DNA of 64,000 bases from Sebastes aleutianus (Eukaryota; Chordata; Actinopteri; Perciformes; Sebastidae): contig CAKAKS010000034.1 of NCBI GenBank assembly GCA_916700875.1, positions 17,451,718 through 17,515,717 of the forward strand, read 5' to 3'. The notes beneath the pieces were generated by a model. That model was not told the DNA's origin and made no database searches. It saw only the letters and a program-made list of their open reading frames with translations. Both the position numbers and the translations under genes were made by a program. Every line of letters starts with the position of its first letter. Within the stretch, counting starts at the first letter, position 1. Shown in pieces: positions 1 through 14,100 of this stretch.

Positions 1-1139
1 GACGACAAAGTTCATAACGGACGTTGACGGACCGCTCATCATCAATAAAAAACGCTTAAATTTAAGCCTAAGATTTCACTTTGTTAAGATGTAATATATA
101 TTTTAAATTAATTTAGACTTTGATTCTCACAAACCGCCGTTGTGGCCACATGAGGTTGGCGCTGGTTACCACGGTTAAACGTCTCCAACCGGCAAGGAGG
201 CTCTCAGGAAGTGACTTCAGACGAAGCCGGTAGAAACTTTATTTTTAATAATGTTCTATATTCAGAGTTGTGAGTGTTTCTGACCTAGAGTATCTCTGGT
301 ATATGTGTGCGAGTGTGACAGCGGGAGATGTTAGCAGCTGGGCCTCTTTTGAACTGCAGGACTGCTACTAACGACTTGTTCCTCGGACACACACACTCAC
401 ACTCACACACACACACACACTTGCAGAGCATAGTGGGTAATTAGTGGCCTTTGAAAGCCAGAGAGAGGATGCTGTTAGCGACTTCCTGCTATAAGACAGG
501 ACAGGACAGCGCAGACATCCCTGCTCTCTCTTCTTCCTCTTCTGTCTCTCACCGATACTCTCTGCCTCTCGTTTTGTTACTCTTTTCACGGACGACAACA
601 CCCACCAGTCAGCAGCCTGATCCCCCCCCCCCACACACACACACCGCCGACATTGTAACAGTAGGATGCAGAATGTACAAAAACTGCTGAGTAACCCTCG
701 GTTAGCATCTCTTTCATTTCATATCACAGGGTCTCAGACTCTGGATGTGGGTGGAGTGCAGGTCTTTGAAATGTTACAAGGGAAAGTTTCAATAATGATG
801 TTTATTTACATCATGTATGGCTTGATGTGATTAACAGAAAAGTCATAATGTGTGAGTGAATGTCTGACAGCTAAAAGAAAGAGAAAATGAATGGAGAGAC
901 AAGAGATGCTTGTAGAGGGTAATGTAGTCTCTATTCTTTGGCGGTTATTCAGAGGTCAGTAATTGGAGCCGGTTTTTATTTTGGGGCTGAAAATGATTGA
1001 TTTTTCCACTTTTGTCCCAAATTTTACTTACTGAGTTTTTCAAAGAGCAAATCAAACCCCAGAATCCAAGTTTTCCTTCAAGGAGATTTTTAAGGTTTTA
1101 AGGCTTTAAATTTCACAAACTGTAATTTTGAGTTTGAGG

Positions 1140-1665
1140 GTCAGTGGACAACCTCTGGGTCTGTAAAGTGAAGCCAATGCAGAAGTGCCTTAAACTTGAA
1201 TTCTTTCTATTAGCCAGCAGGGGGCGACTCCTCTGGTTGCAAAAAAGAAGTCTGATGAGAAAATGAGCCTACTTCTCACTTGATTTATTACCTCAGTAAA
1301 CATTATAAACATGAGTTTATGGCCTCAATCGCTAGTTTCAAGTCTTCTTCGATACACCATGATGTTCATTTAGTAAATTATGGTCCCATTTAGAGTCAAA
1401 TAGACCATAAAGCAGGGCGTGGCTACCTTGTGATTGACCCTTTCACAGTGTGTTTTCAGTTCATGAAAGTTAATTATAACCTCTTTTGGTCGCCTGAAAA
1501 TGTTTTATTCAGCGTTCGTTGTACTTAGCTCCACCCTCGTGTCACTTCTGGTTGCAAATAACCAAGACGGCGACGCCCAAAATGCCGAACTCGAGGCTTC
1601 AAAACGGCAGTCCACAAACCAGTGAGTGACATCACTGGTTCTTATAAACAGTCTATGGAGTTGGT
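1140..1665 (+). repeat. dispersed repeat, partner of 50670-51290
   Basis: It holds AGCCAGCAGGGGGCGACTCC, TAAATTATGGTCCCATTTAG and CACTTCTGGTTGCAAATAAC, which appear reverse-complemented at 50670-51290. The frame at 1505-1879 runs through its end and is not a gene. Confidence 0.65.
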
Positions 1666-3104
1666 GAAGCCTGTGAATTTTCAGTTTTATAATCTCACTG
1701 ACAGCATACCGCACAGAATGTGAGAAATGAAATGGTACGATATGAGCTGACGTGTGAATTATACACACAGTAAGTATATGATCTGGAAAATACAATCTGC
1801 TGGATGCACATGCATTGCAAACCCCCCCCCCCACACCGACAGACACACTACACAGACACGTACACAGAGATGGCTCCACCAGGCACTGTTGACTCCTCTG
1901 AAAAGGTGTGTGTGGAGAAGATGTATAAGTGACCCATCCTTACATCTGGTTGCAGTTAAAATGCATACACATCCCACACTCACAGTTGTAAATCTTTTGC
2001 CTAAATCTCTTTTTATGGCCTGCGTTCACATTGTTGGGATTGTGAAACTCAACAGAAACAATAATCTTCATTCCTGTGATGTCACTGAATTAACAGATGA
2101 GGATCTGTGACCTTTTACACGTAAAACATATGAGATGTAAGTCAGCTGTATTGACATAGCAACAGTTACAAATGAGGTCAGAAGTTTGCATCAGTTGTAA
2201 GTTGAACATAATACCGCTAATGTCTAAACCTTTTTCACTTCATTCAGCTGTTTTTCATCATCAGTAAAGCACAACAAGCGTCTGGCAAGCTGCTATATTT
2301 CTTCTTGTCAGCTCCAGGAGAGCTCAACCACATTCTTGTACAGATTCATCTTCTTAGTCCAGTCTGAATATTCTTAATTTTAGCCTTATTTGGCATCTCC
2401 AAAACTAGTTTTGACATGTGTTTAAGGTCCAAGATTTACAGCTGTGGCTGATGGCTATGCTTTCTTCTTTATTAGTATGTCCACTTTTATCAGTTTGCAG
2501 CATGTCAGTCCAGGCGTGTGATGCTGTTATCGCCACTGCTGACAGTAGCCACCATGCTGTTGTGGTTCAATAAACCTCACCATCCTGCAAATGTTTGGTC
2601 ATTTACTGTTGGTCAAACATCTCCATATTTGTCTCAACTAACCCCAAAACAACAACAACAAACTTAAATGAAACTTCATGCTGCTTTTGGAGCAGTGGCT
2701 TCTTTTGTGCGCCAGCATCCATTCAGCCCATGATGATGTAAAATTCCCCTAATCTTTGTTCCAGCAGTTTATAATTCAAGTCAGACCTGTTTTCTGGTGA
2801 ATTTTGAATTGCTTCTTACCCTCCAGTAATGCAGCACTTCTTTCAAATTAGAGCCTGCAGATGTAGCACACATCTGCCCTGCTGCCTACAGATGACTGCA
2901 GGGATTCAGTCAACGCATAGGAATGATATAACTGATGAAAGGCCAATTACAAGCAGTGGTAGGAGTGGAGAATTACCCCTTGTTGACTCAGTAGATAATG
3001 GTTGGAGAACTTGTATACATTCTCTGTCATGAATGCGTAATGCATCTACAGTAACATAATTTACCTCCCAGACAAATACTTAAATAAGTGGATGCTAAGG
3101 TCTT

Positions 3105-3815
3105 TTTTCCTTCCCGATTCCGATTCCGATACTTGAACTTGCAGTATCGGCCGATACCGAGTACCGATCCCATACCAGCGTGATAAAAAAACAGAGTTAT
3201 TTTTATTATTATAACAGCTGTTTACTGCTGACCATGTATGGATGTGATATGTTGTACTTTTGTAGCTTCTAACTGAATCTCCTGCTTCCCTGTTTGTACT
3301 TTCAAATATCAACCTTATTTTACTGTTTCGCGTTCAGCTGCATAGGAGTCGCGTTAAGTTGCTGCTGATGCTGAAAACCAACATTTCCTGATTTAAGAAA
3401 AGCTTTTAAATAACAATATAAGGGGGCACTCTTATTGTGAAGAATATCGGAAATTAAATGTGTTCATCACCGTTTTACAGACGCTCCTTAGACCACTAGT
3501 CATAGCCCTGTAGCTCTGTTGTACTGGAGATGTAAATCCCTGCCACGCTGGGCCGACTCCCCGAGTCATGTATGGAAAAAAGCTACAAGACACGGGAACT
3601 TTGCTTGTGTCTTGAGGAGTTGTAGCATTTATTCACTGACAGCCTGAACTGTACACACACACTGCACTGCTGATGTTGATGTTTTGGCCTGGTGGCAAGT
3701 CATCTCAGCCCTGGCGAAAACCCTGGTATCGGATCGGTGCATAGACTTGCGTACTCGCGGATACCCGATCCCGAATTTTGGGCAGTATTGGACGCATTTC
3801 CGAGACTGGTATCGA
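3105..3815. mobile_element. MITE-like repeat with GATACC / GGTATCG ends
   Basis: The left end is rich in CGATTCCGATAC, GGCCGATACCGAGTACCGATC. The right end has GGTATCGGATCGGTGC and GAGACTGGTATCGAT, partly inverted. It is about 700 bp and non-coding. This resembles a common fish hAT-type repeat, but I could not delimit target duplications. Confidence 0.5.
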
Positions 3816-4000
3816 TAACTCTATTATAAAGTCATGTTAACCTCTTGTAATGTGGCCTTACAGTATGCTAGCTGCACAATGCCCTCTGCACTATTGCTCA
3901 TCGTCTCAGATAGCATCTTCTGAGAAGGATTGTTCATCGAAAGCATCTCGTCTCTTGCCTTTGTTTTGTGTAATGCTATATCATATTATCTCTCCTACAG

Positions 4001-4177
4001 CTACCTGTTGGAGCAGGATTTTCCCGGCATGCGGATCGGCCCCGAACCCACCACGGATTCCTTCATCGCGGTGATGCACGGCGACATGGAGGGAGTCATC
4101 CCCGGCAACGCTTTGGTGGTTGACCCCAAGAAGCCCTTCAGAAAGCTGAACGCCTTTGGCAACGCATTCCTCAACAG
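4001..4177 (+). CDS. ehd3: EHD3-like coding exon, residues 77-135 (first in window)
   Basis: Acceptor AG is at 3999-4000 and donor GT at 4178-4179. The first base completes a split codon from the unseen upstream exon, and the last two bases (AG) are completed by the next exon to give Arg135. It encodes the G-domain segment after the P-loop, from YLLEQDFPGM through IGPEPTTDS to KLNAFGNAFLN, including the KPF motif. The EHD start methionine and P-loop lie in the missing exon. Confidence 0.93.
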
Positions 4178-4927
4178 GTAAACACACTTGCTGCGCACTT
4201 TCAGATGACATGCAATGATGGCAGATGCTGTCAGATATCTCTGGAAACACAAAAGTGGTACACCGGGGTGAAAGTATGTGGACGTAGGGGGGGAGAAAGA
4301 GTGGAGAAGAAAGGGAGAGTGAGAGTACTAGTGAGAATCCACACCACAGCTCTACATTCCTGTGTGATTGAATTTCCCTCTGCTCACTGGTCAGGCTTTT
4401 CTCTTTTAATGGCTGGCGAGAGAGAGAGAGAGAGAGAAAGAGAAAGAGGCACAGTCATCTTTGCAGAGTCATCCTTCTGGAAAAGGAAAAGTGCCAAAAA
4501 GTCTTTACTCTTGCAGTAGTGTCCCCGCTGTGAGGGCCCACCACTGCTGAAAGAAGACAGAAGAAACGCTGGCTGTCAGTGGGGATTAGGGGGGTTCGCA
4601 GTGAAGACGACCGCTAACCTGTTAGTATTTATCCAGCTGGAGACAGAGAGATAGAGGAGAGAGGGAGGTAGAGGTCTGGTGTAGGACGATGTTTGTTGTT
4701 GAAACGTTTTACACTTCTGTCCAGTTTCTTTTAACTCTCCTCTCCTATGCTATACTATCCTATCCTTGTGTGTGTGTGTTTTAGGTTTGTGTGTGCCCAG
4801 CTGCCTAACCCAGTGCTGGAAAGCATCAGTGTGATTGACACACCAGGGATTCTGTCAGGAGAGAAACAGAGAATCAGTCGAGGTAAAGACACACTCTTTT
4901 ATCTTCCTCTGTTTATGTTAATGAGTG

Positions 4928-4967
<40 letters not shown>

Positions 4968-5162
4968 AGTGTTCGTTCACTGGACCCATTCAGCTGCAGC
5001 CCCACCAGTCCCGCTGAACTCTGAATGACAATGTCAGCATTTCCTTTGGATGTGTGTGTGTTTATTTTAGCGTTTAGCTATCAGGAGGATTATGCTTCAT
5101 TCATTTCAAAGAACAGGAAGCAGCGAGAAAAAGATGAGCTTTGAATGTGCTCTCTGTCTCCG

Positions 5163-5194
<32 letters not shown>

Positions 5195-8100
5195 ACATGC
5201 ACACAGTTGAGATTTAACATTTTGAACACTGTGCAGATTGAGTTGCACATTTAAGAGGACTTTAGTTGAAGTAGTTACGCTTAAGCTTCGGCGAGGGCTG
5301 TGTATTGGCAAGAATCTGGCGATACGATACTTATCATGATACAGGGGGAACGATTCAATATATCGCGATATTTTACGATACTGTAAGCAATACGATACAT
5401 TGCGATTTTTAAATCTAATTTTACGAAAACTGTCATAGTATAAAGAACACACCGCCATATGCATAAATTCTGAGTAAAAATGGTTTTAGGAAAATAGTTT
5501 TTATGCAATCAGAACAGTGGGATCTGCATTTGCATTTATCACAGTCCGTGTAACATCCAACATCATAGCACTACTTTGAGAGACCACATCTCTTTGCAAA
5601 TGAAATAAGGTATTGTAAATATTGATTAAAAATCAATACAGTGTTTTTGAGAATCCATACAGTATTACAAAACATAATATCGCAATATTTGATTTTTTCG
5701 ATATTTTCTTACACCCTAAGCTTTGGCTCAAAAATTCAGTATTTGCGGGAACTATTTTAAAAGTTATTGCTGAACACAAAATGCAACCAGAGAATCATAA
5801 AAGCTTTCTAGGGACTGTTAGATTTTCATTTGTTTACACTTCATTCCTTAGTGAGTTTTACTGTGATGAGGCTACAACATACTTCCATAGACACAGTGAC
5901 TATATTGATAAAAACAAGACATGAAATGATTTGACATGTTATTTGTAGCAGCTCTATATGTCATCTGCACATGTGGAAACCCCCAGCATCACTGGAGACG
6001 TGATGCATTAATCATGCTAACTACGCTGTCAAAAAAACTGAGGTAACCAAGACACTACCTTTTTCTAATGATCATATTGCAAAGTCAGACACTGTATTTA
6101 TTTTAAAATGATGGTAAAAAAAGATACCAGAGGAATGTCTCGGACTGTGATGTAGGTGTGCATTTATTGCACAGCTGTTTTCTATGACTTGTAACAACTT
6201 TTATGTAAAAGAAAATTAAAAAAATAATCTAAAAGAGTGTCACATGGCCATTTAATTTCATGATGACATTTCTTATTGATGCATCCCGTCTATTTACCCA
6301 AAAACTCATTCATCTCAGTTTGGTCCTCCACTGGTGCTTATCTCTTGACACCCAGCTCTTTCTAAAATTGAACATTCGTTTGCAAGTAAAAAACTCCAGT
6401 CCAAAATGAAAAGATGAAATAACCAAATAGAGCTATATGATTCTATACTTCTTATCTACATTTTGAAATGAGTGAACCAGCAGTGGACAGATCCCAGCCG
6501 CGCCGTTGAATGCAGAGACTACAGTCTGAAGAGAAGTTAAAGACTTACAAGAATTCCTCCCGGCTTTCTTACAGTTTGATATGTGTCTGGCATGGCTGGC
6601 ATTCCCAAAGCTAAATGCTGCTATTGCCATACCAACCGCTAACATTAACAAAAGAGCTGGGATAATGAAGGACAGCTATAATTTACTCTTTCCCACATTC
6701 ACCCACTCTTTCTTACACCGTCCATCCATTCTCCCCTCTGCTCCTCTGTCTGTCCGTTCTCTCCCCTGGTTTGTTCTCTAGTGTTCATTTTGCACTGTTT
6801 GAATGTTTCTTATGCCAAGTAGGGCCCACATTGATTGTGTCTGTTCTACCAACTCTCCCCACAGTACATTATTCATTGAATGCAGACAGTATCACAAAGA
6901 AAGTAGTTTGAATGATTTAACAACACAGACTAAACATAGGGGTGCTGGCATTGATCCTGCTGCTGAACACTAAATATGTTGTGTTGTAATGATGATTTTG
7001 TCGATAAACAATACTGTAACAGTATCGATAGATTAGTACTTGGCCATAACAGGGCTTGATTGCATGTAGAGCAGATTCTGGTTCAATGAAAAGCCTATTT
7101 TCACTTTGCTTGTAGGCATTTATTTGTGTAAAATTACCTGCTCCCAAAATAAATTATACTTATATAGGTGCAAAGGTACAATGACGTATTATGGTCATTG
7201 TAGGTAAAAAAATGAATGTATGAAGCCGGGGGAGGGGGGTAATATTCCCAGCTTAAAGTCATGAATTTATGAGAAAAAAAATGGATATTCTCTGAGATTA
7301 AAGTGGCAAATTTACGAGAAAAAAACTAAAATTTGCGAGATTATAAAGTCGCAAATTTACGAGGAAAAAAAACTGGGCAAACTGAGCGACGCAAAGGTCC
7401 TTAAAGATGCATATACATGTTTTCTTTCATGTTTTTTTATAAACAGAGTATGTACCAATATTATAGAATTTACAGGAAAGTAGAGACGAACAACTTCTAT
7501 CTTTGATAACACGAAGGCATGTGTCTTTTATTTCAGCACAGCTAACACTAAAAACCAACCATTGAGAAGACGTTACTCTGAACACACTGCGTTACCATGG
7601 TTACACACTGACGCTTTTAACTGTCACTATGTCAGTGTGAAGGGAAAACATCACAGAAAAAGTCCATAACATAACTGCTTGTTTGAACCACAGATTATGG
7701 TGAATTATGTCTTTAGAGTTTTCTGGGGAGATGGACGTCTGAAATACCCCGATTAGCCTCCTTCCCCCGCGACCCGGCCCCGGATAAACAGATGAGAATG
7801 GATAAATGTCCGCTGCAATATATAATGTATATATAATAATAATATAATTTGCACCCGGCGGCTCACATTACCACAGTGTTTAACTGAAGCATAAGGGTGA
7901 TGAGGTTGATCCAACCTTGCAATGTGAAGCGATTAACACACTTAACACACTACTACTATTTCTGTACTCCACAATTTTCTGAGTTTTTTCTCAAACATTT
8001 ACGACTCTATAATCTTGCAAATTTGTGAGTTTTTTCTCAGAATATCCAAGTTTTTTTCTCGTAAATTTATGACAGAAATTCTGAGTTTTTTCTCGAAATA

Positions 8101-11100
8101 TTAACACCCTCCCCCGGCTCCATAATTATTTGTTTTCACCTACAATGGCCCTAATATGCTGTCATATAAAGGCCATGATGAGCATCAATATTACTTTCTC
8201 ATGCTTTGATAATGAGTTTTTTCATGCAATGTTTTTTTTTTGTATTCCCATCCCAACTCGAGGCAGTATTTCCTCCGTTGTTCCAAAAACTAAAAAATTC
8301 AGAGTGTTGACTTGATAAAATATAAAAATGCTTGTGAAGTTCCAAAGGCTAAATAAGAACAAGGAACATATTCTGGTCACTGAGTTCAGCACATGACTTC
8401 ATAGCAGGGTTGGGTCTGGATTAATGTTTGTCATGAGAACTTTTCCGTCTGCAGCTTTTCTGTTGAGCAACAACAGAGTGAACGCTCTGTCAGCACCTAC
8501 AGAGTTTCAGATTTATAGTTGGAAGTAGTTTAATTGAAGCAGACCCACATCACCTCTATTCTACTCTCTATTTGTCCGGTCAAAGTGCTCCGTGAACGTG
8601 TTGTCAAACCAAATAAACGGCACAGTGAGGTGTGACCCTGCTGTTGTCTGTTGGATATAAAAAAAATACAGGTTACTGAGTCAGCACAGCTGTGTTTTCT
8701 CAGGGGACAGAGAGTGTGTGTGTGTGTGTTGGTGTGTTGGTGTGTATGGTGGGGCTTTTGTTTGTGTGTGTTCATTTTCTTTCCATTCAATTCCATCCAT
8801 TAGTTTGTTGCATGTCATGTATATGTTTCCATGTTTCATATGTATGTTGTGTCTTCATGCTATTATTACTTTTTTCCATTCTGTTGCATTTTTTTTTTCA
8901 TCAATGTCTGTATTTATTTGTGTGTGTGTGTGTGTGTGTCCAGAGGAGGAGTCAGGCTATAGCTGCCTACATAGATGTCCTTATGGAGGTATTGTAGATA
9001 ATAATAATAAACATGGGCATCAACCAGCTGCAAACAGGCTAATTAAAGCGATACTTTGAAGAATTTATGGACTGCTGCATGTTCTTCACTAAACTCTTGT
9101 CACATGGTTTGGGGAAAAAATAGCTTGCTAGCTAGCCAATTGGATATTTTAGTCAGATTTGTACAAATTTAGTGTCCGTTTCCTTCAAGTTCTTCCAGAG
9201 CAAGATATTTCAACAACTACTTTCCAGATGCAGTGAGGTTTATATTAATCATCCCCAGAAGACAAACCATAGTTTGTTTTTGGTGATCCCCTGACCAACC
9301 CTTTTTGTCCATGACAAAGGCCAGAAGAAGAAGTTTTTGGCACTAAGCGTTCTGCCAATATCAAACCAAAATTTCCACTTGCGCTCAAAAGAAAAAAAAT
9401 ATAATTTGGTGGACAAATTGAAACAAATTTTCTTAATAAATCCTCTCAATTTGATAAAATTGATACTCCATTATTCAGGCCCAAATATTAGCTTTGTACA
9501 TAAGTTACACAAAACTGAAAAATTCCTCCACCCCTAAGAATAATTAAGGGTGGGGGAATTTTGATAATTGTGATCATTTTGAAAATCGATACAGCATAGT
9601 ATCACAATATTTTGTGTGGCAATATTGTATCGATACACAGACGTCTTTTATTATATAAGCTATTAACCTCTAAACAATCCGACGGCAGGCCCAACCTCTA
9701 TTGTCTTTCAGAGGCAGGCTCAGTCTTAAGCTAGAGTGAATCATATGAAACTAGAAAAACCTCAGGAATCCATTGTTACCAACCACGTCATGTTAGCTTG
9801 TCTGGAAGAACCTTAAAATAACACTCCAAATTTACGCTAAATTTTGGCGAGGAAAAACTGGCATGGCCATTTTCAAAGGGGTCCCTTGACCTCTGACCTC
9901 AAGATATGTGAATGAAAACTCTGAGATGAACAGAGTGAAAACTGCATCTTATTAGATAAAACAGATGTTGACAAACTGCATAATTTGCAGTTGAAAAAAG
10001 GTAATTAATCACAATATATCACAATTTACCTTCTCCCAATACACAGCATATCACGTTAATATTTAAAATAGCAATAAGATCGTATCGTGACTTAAGTATC
10101 GTGATAATATCGTACCGTGGGGCCTCTGGTGATTCCCAACCCTAGCATTCAAGAGTCCCCCAAAAATAACCCTATTTGTTTATTTGTGATCCCCTGAACT
10201 TTACTATACAGTACCACCACTGTCAGGACAATCTTCATATTTTTTGCCTCTCTACGATAAGGTTCTAATATAGCTTTCACAGTGCTATGAACATTGGAAA
10301 TCCTAGGTCGGGAAAGTAGAGCTTTAGACTTCAGTCTTGCTTTTCCCCACATCATGTGACAAGTGCTTCCTGTGAAGAATAATCCACTAAAATTCAAAAT
10401 ATCAAGGTATCTATCTCTCTCTGTTTTAACCCACCACAGCTTTGTGCCCTCTGTCTCCTCTCAGACAGCTAAAACACATCTCCATGTTTTACATACTTAT
10501 TGCTACAGCTGCTGAACTTTTGCTCACATCCCAGTGAGGAATTATTGAACACTCAACAACATTAATTTGGTCTGAAAGATTACCGTTTTCTTTCATGTCA
10601 GCATTACGATTTAACATTAGAATAAATATACATGTATTAATATAATGTACATAGCTATTGTGGGAATAATTCACCTTGAGTATAAACTGTTCCTCTTCTG
10701 GGAGGAGCAGCAGTGCAGCCACAGTAGCAATAGAAGCAGTTAAGGGAGTATGAGTAAAGTGGGTTTTTTATCACAGCCTGTATAGTGAGGAAGGAAGGTG
10801 GACCAGTGTGAGTCAGATTTAGAAACGATAATATGAGCAAAGCTTGTAGATTTAGTTTGTAATTTGAAGGGAGTAAATCTATCACAAACATAGCTCTTCA
10901 GAAAATCTATTTGACATTCACTGTATTAACATGAAGCTTCTTCCTACTATCAATTGACAGCAAATTCCTTCTATCCCGTAATCTCGGCTGTAACAGATTC
11001 ACCATTGAATCTCTTACGCGTCCTTCAGTGTTGGTTGGAAACTTTAGCTCACTAATCCTTCGTTCTGTCCTTTTGTTCTTTGTTCTCCTCTCATATACTG

Positions 11101-14100
11101 TGGAATTTCTTCAGTTTTGTCCTTGAATATAGAAAGTCAAAGGAGGCACTGATGTACTTTTGCTGACAGACTTAATCATGGAGGCATTAGCTCATTCATT
11201 CACTCATTTGTACATTCATTACTGCCATGATTGCAACTTCACACAAATACAAATCAGAGCCAAATAAGACAATAAAATATCACTGATTCCTCATTCTTTA
11301 GTTTTTAAAAAGCCACTTAGTTGAACCCTGGCCGGACCGCTTCCATCTGTAAACACACATTCTTTTCTCTCAGCATGTTGTAATATGGGCGTCCTTCTTA
11401 TTGCCTCCTCTATGACCTGAAGCCATCGTAATAGATCCCTCTTGGGAATATTGCAACATCGGTTGCGGTTCATAGCTCAGGTCATAGTTTTGAACATCAT
11501 CATAAAAACTCAGTGGACTGGCCTGTACCTCAAAACTACAATGACATTCAAATGTCTCTCTTTAATGCTATTTTAACACCGTTATGGGATGGGAGCAAAG
11601 AAACAGGAAGTAAAAGGATACACTTTTAATTATGTCCTCCTCTTCCTCCTCTCAGGCTATGACTTTGCGGCTGTCTTGGAGTGGTTCGCAGAGCGAGTGG
11701 ACAGGATCATTTTACTGTTTGACGCCCACAAACTGGACATCTCTGATGAGTTCTCAGAGGTGATAAAAGCCCTGAAGAACCATGAAGACAAGATCAGGTA
11801 CTGCAGGGTCGCTTAACTTACAGACATATCCAATTCTAGACACAAATAGCTGTTCTCTTTCTACATTTATATCAACATTATGTTGTCAGCAGCTCTTTGC
11901 TTTCACACAATACAGTCAGCGCTGTTCTCTCTTGTGTTGTCTTTGCCAGGGTTGTGCTGAACAAGGCCGACCAGATAGAGACCCAGCAGCTGATGAGAGT
12001 GTACGGTGCCCTGATGTGGTCACTGGGGAAAATAGTCAACACCCCTGAGGTATAGTAAACATGAGGAGTTTGGGTTTAAAGCTTCCCACCATCTCGTCTG
12101 GTGTTTGTTGCCAGACAAGCCAAATTTGGGCGAAAGCCCAGGGTAAACCTGAGATAGGCAGAGCATGTGGCAATCGGCAAGTGTAGGTGTGTGCATGTCC
12201 AGAAAACCTTGGTTACTATTAATGCGGATTAGAAATATGAACGGAAATGCTATATAAAGATACCTGAACACTGGAACCACAGCTCCATCAGGCTTTACTG
12301 GCAAAGTTTCAACACCCACTGGTCGTCCTGAGGCTTGTCGTTGGTATAAAGCACCTCTCTTTATGTCTTAATATCATCTTCATAAAATAATAAATTTTAA
12401 AATGATTGAATTGGCTACTAAAATTCCTTGTTGAAAATTGAGTTTTAATTTCAAGAGAGAAATTTGGGTTTTTACTTTTAAAGAGGATCTATTATGCTTT
12501 TGTGCTTTTTTCCTTTCCTTTAGTCCTAAAATCCCAAAGTCCACACCAAGGGTAGTTACTGTCCTCCACAGAAACACTGCTCCTGAACCGCCTCGCTTGA
12601 AGTCCTGCCTCTTCTTCTGTAACGTGGTGATGTCACCAAGTAACACATTAGCATAATACCTGCCTAGCGGCTAGTTTGGCACGCCCTCAAACTAAATTAG
12701 TTAGAGGGGAGCCTGAGCGTAGTCCGAAGAGTTTGATTTGGTTAACCAATCACAATAGAGTGGGCCAGCTGACCAATCAGATCAGACTGAGCTTTTCACG
12801 GGGGCGCAGGAGCTCAAACAGAGCGTTTCAGACAGAGAGTGAAAAGAGGCGCTGCAGCACAGCCGGTATGAGAAAAGTAAAGTGTTTTTTGAATATTAAA
12901 GCATGTCAACATGTTAAAGTAGAGACACAAAATAAAAGTATGCACCTGAAAAAAAGTATAATAGGTCCTCTTTAAAATAATTCATAATGAAGTAGGTGTC
13001 TTGTCATCTAAAGGCCCATTACGTTCATGTATATTACGCTCATGTAAATTGTTGGTTATTTACTAACACACTGATCAATGTGGTTGCTTGCTCATTGCCT
13101 TAAATTTTCAAAAATGAGAGCTATTAGCTGGATTGTGTCTTTGATGTCTACTTTTGTCGTCTTGTTGATTTTCTGTCCGTCTCCCTCACTGACAGGTGAT
13201 CCGTGTCTACATCGGGTCATTTTGGTCCCATCCTCTGTTGATTCCAGACAACAGGAAGCTGTTCGAAGCGGAGGAGCAGGACTTATTCAAGGACATCCAG
13301 TCTTTACCGAGAAACGCAGCGCTTAGAAAACTCAACGATCTGATCAAAAGGGCAAGACTAGCCAAGGTAAGGCACAAGTGACACTCACTGATGGAGAATC
13401 TGCTTATGGCACAGCTGTAGCTAACAGTAGGAAGAGGTGATTCTTTGTCTGGGGATGTTATTTGACGTGTTTAGAGTTTTAAGCACAGGTGTGTGTGTTT
13501 CCTATTTACTCTTTCCCATCACTCACTCGCTCTCCCCGCCCCGTCCAGCTGTTAACCTTGACAGAAAAAGCTTGTCGCTGTCACAGAACCAATAGAGCCA
13601 GACAAATGTGGCTATTTTCCTCTGAGTGAATTGTTTCCTGTTTCCTCTCCGGACAGGAAGTCAGGTATGAGAGCAGACAGGCCGCTACCCGTTGTAGTTC
13701 GAGGAAACGCAGAGGATGTACGCGTGCACACACTCAAACACACACACACAGATTTATCAAACTGTGAGTTGATCGCATTTTTCCTGTCTGACAGTTGATA
13801 GGGTGTGTTTTTATTTTGTGAAGAGCTTCAAGGACAAGAGGTGGATTCGGGGAAACGCACACACATATCACCACAGCAACATCACAAATATGGGTTTTCC
13901 TATTACTTGTGCTGTGTTTAGTTTGTATTGAATATTAAAAACAAATGTCAGCAAAGGTAATCCGAGAGATTTACTGTGTTATTGGTCTGGTTAAAGGAGA
14001 GTTAAGTGTCCCCAGGCTCCAGGGTTGAAGCAGTCTGCGGCTTATGATGTTACTTGTGAGGCATTTAGTACAAGATCTTATCCCAAAAAAAATATGAGAA

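Larger units (their letters stand above)
1..4000. other. upstream intron of the EHD3-like gene, no exon seen
   Basis: I find no coding exon here. The sequence ends at a clean acceptor (polypyrimidine stretch then AG at 3999-4000), so it is most simply the intron before the first visible exon. I looked for the P-loop exon of the EHD family (motif GQYSTGKT) and did not see it, so that exon should be upstream of base 1. Contents are short (CA)n tracts near 387-420 and 628-646, a dispersed repeat at about 1140-1665 and a MITE-like repeat at about 3105-3815. The short open frames overlap on both strands and run through microsatellite, so they are not genes. Confidence 0.6.
4883..11655. other. 6.8-kb EHD3-like intron rich in MITEs
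   Basis: This is the largest intron in the visible part of the gene. It starts at a GT donor followed by a (TG)n tract (about 4927-4967) and ends at CTCAG (11655). It contains a MITE at about 5296-5722, a foldback-type element at about 7172-8172, a MITE at about 9540-10145 and (CA/TG)n tracts near 5165-5197, 8707-8730 and 8918-8939. I see no cryptic coding exon in it. Confidence 0.8.
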
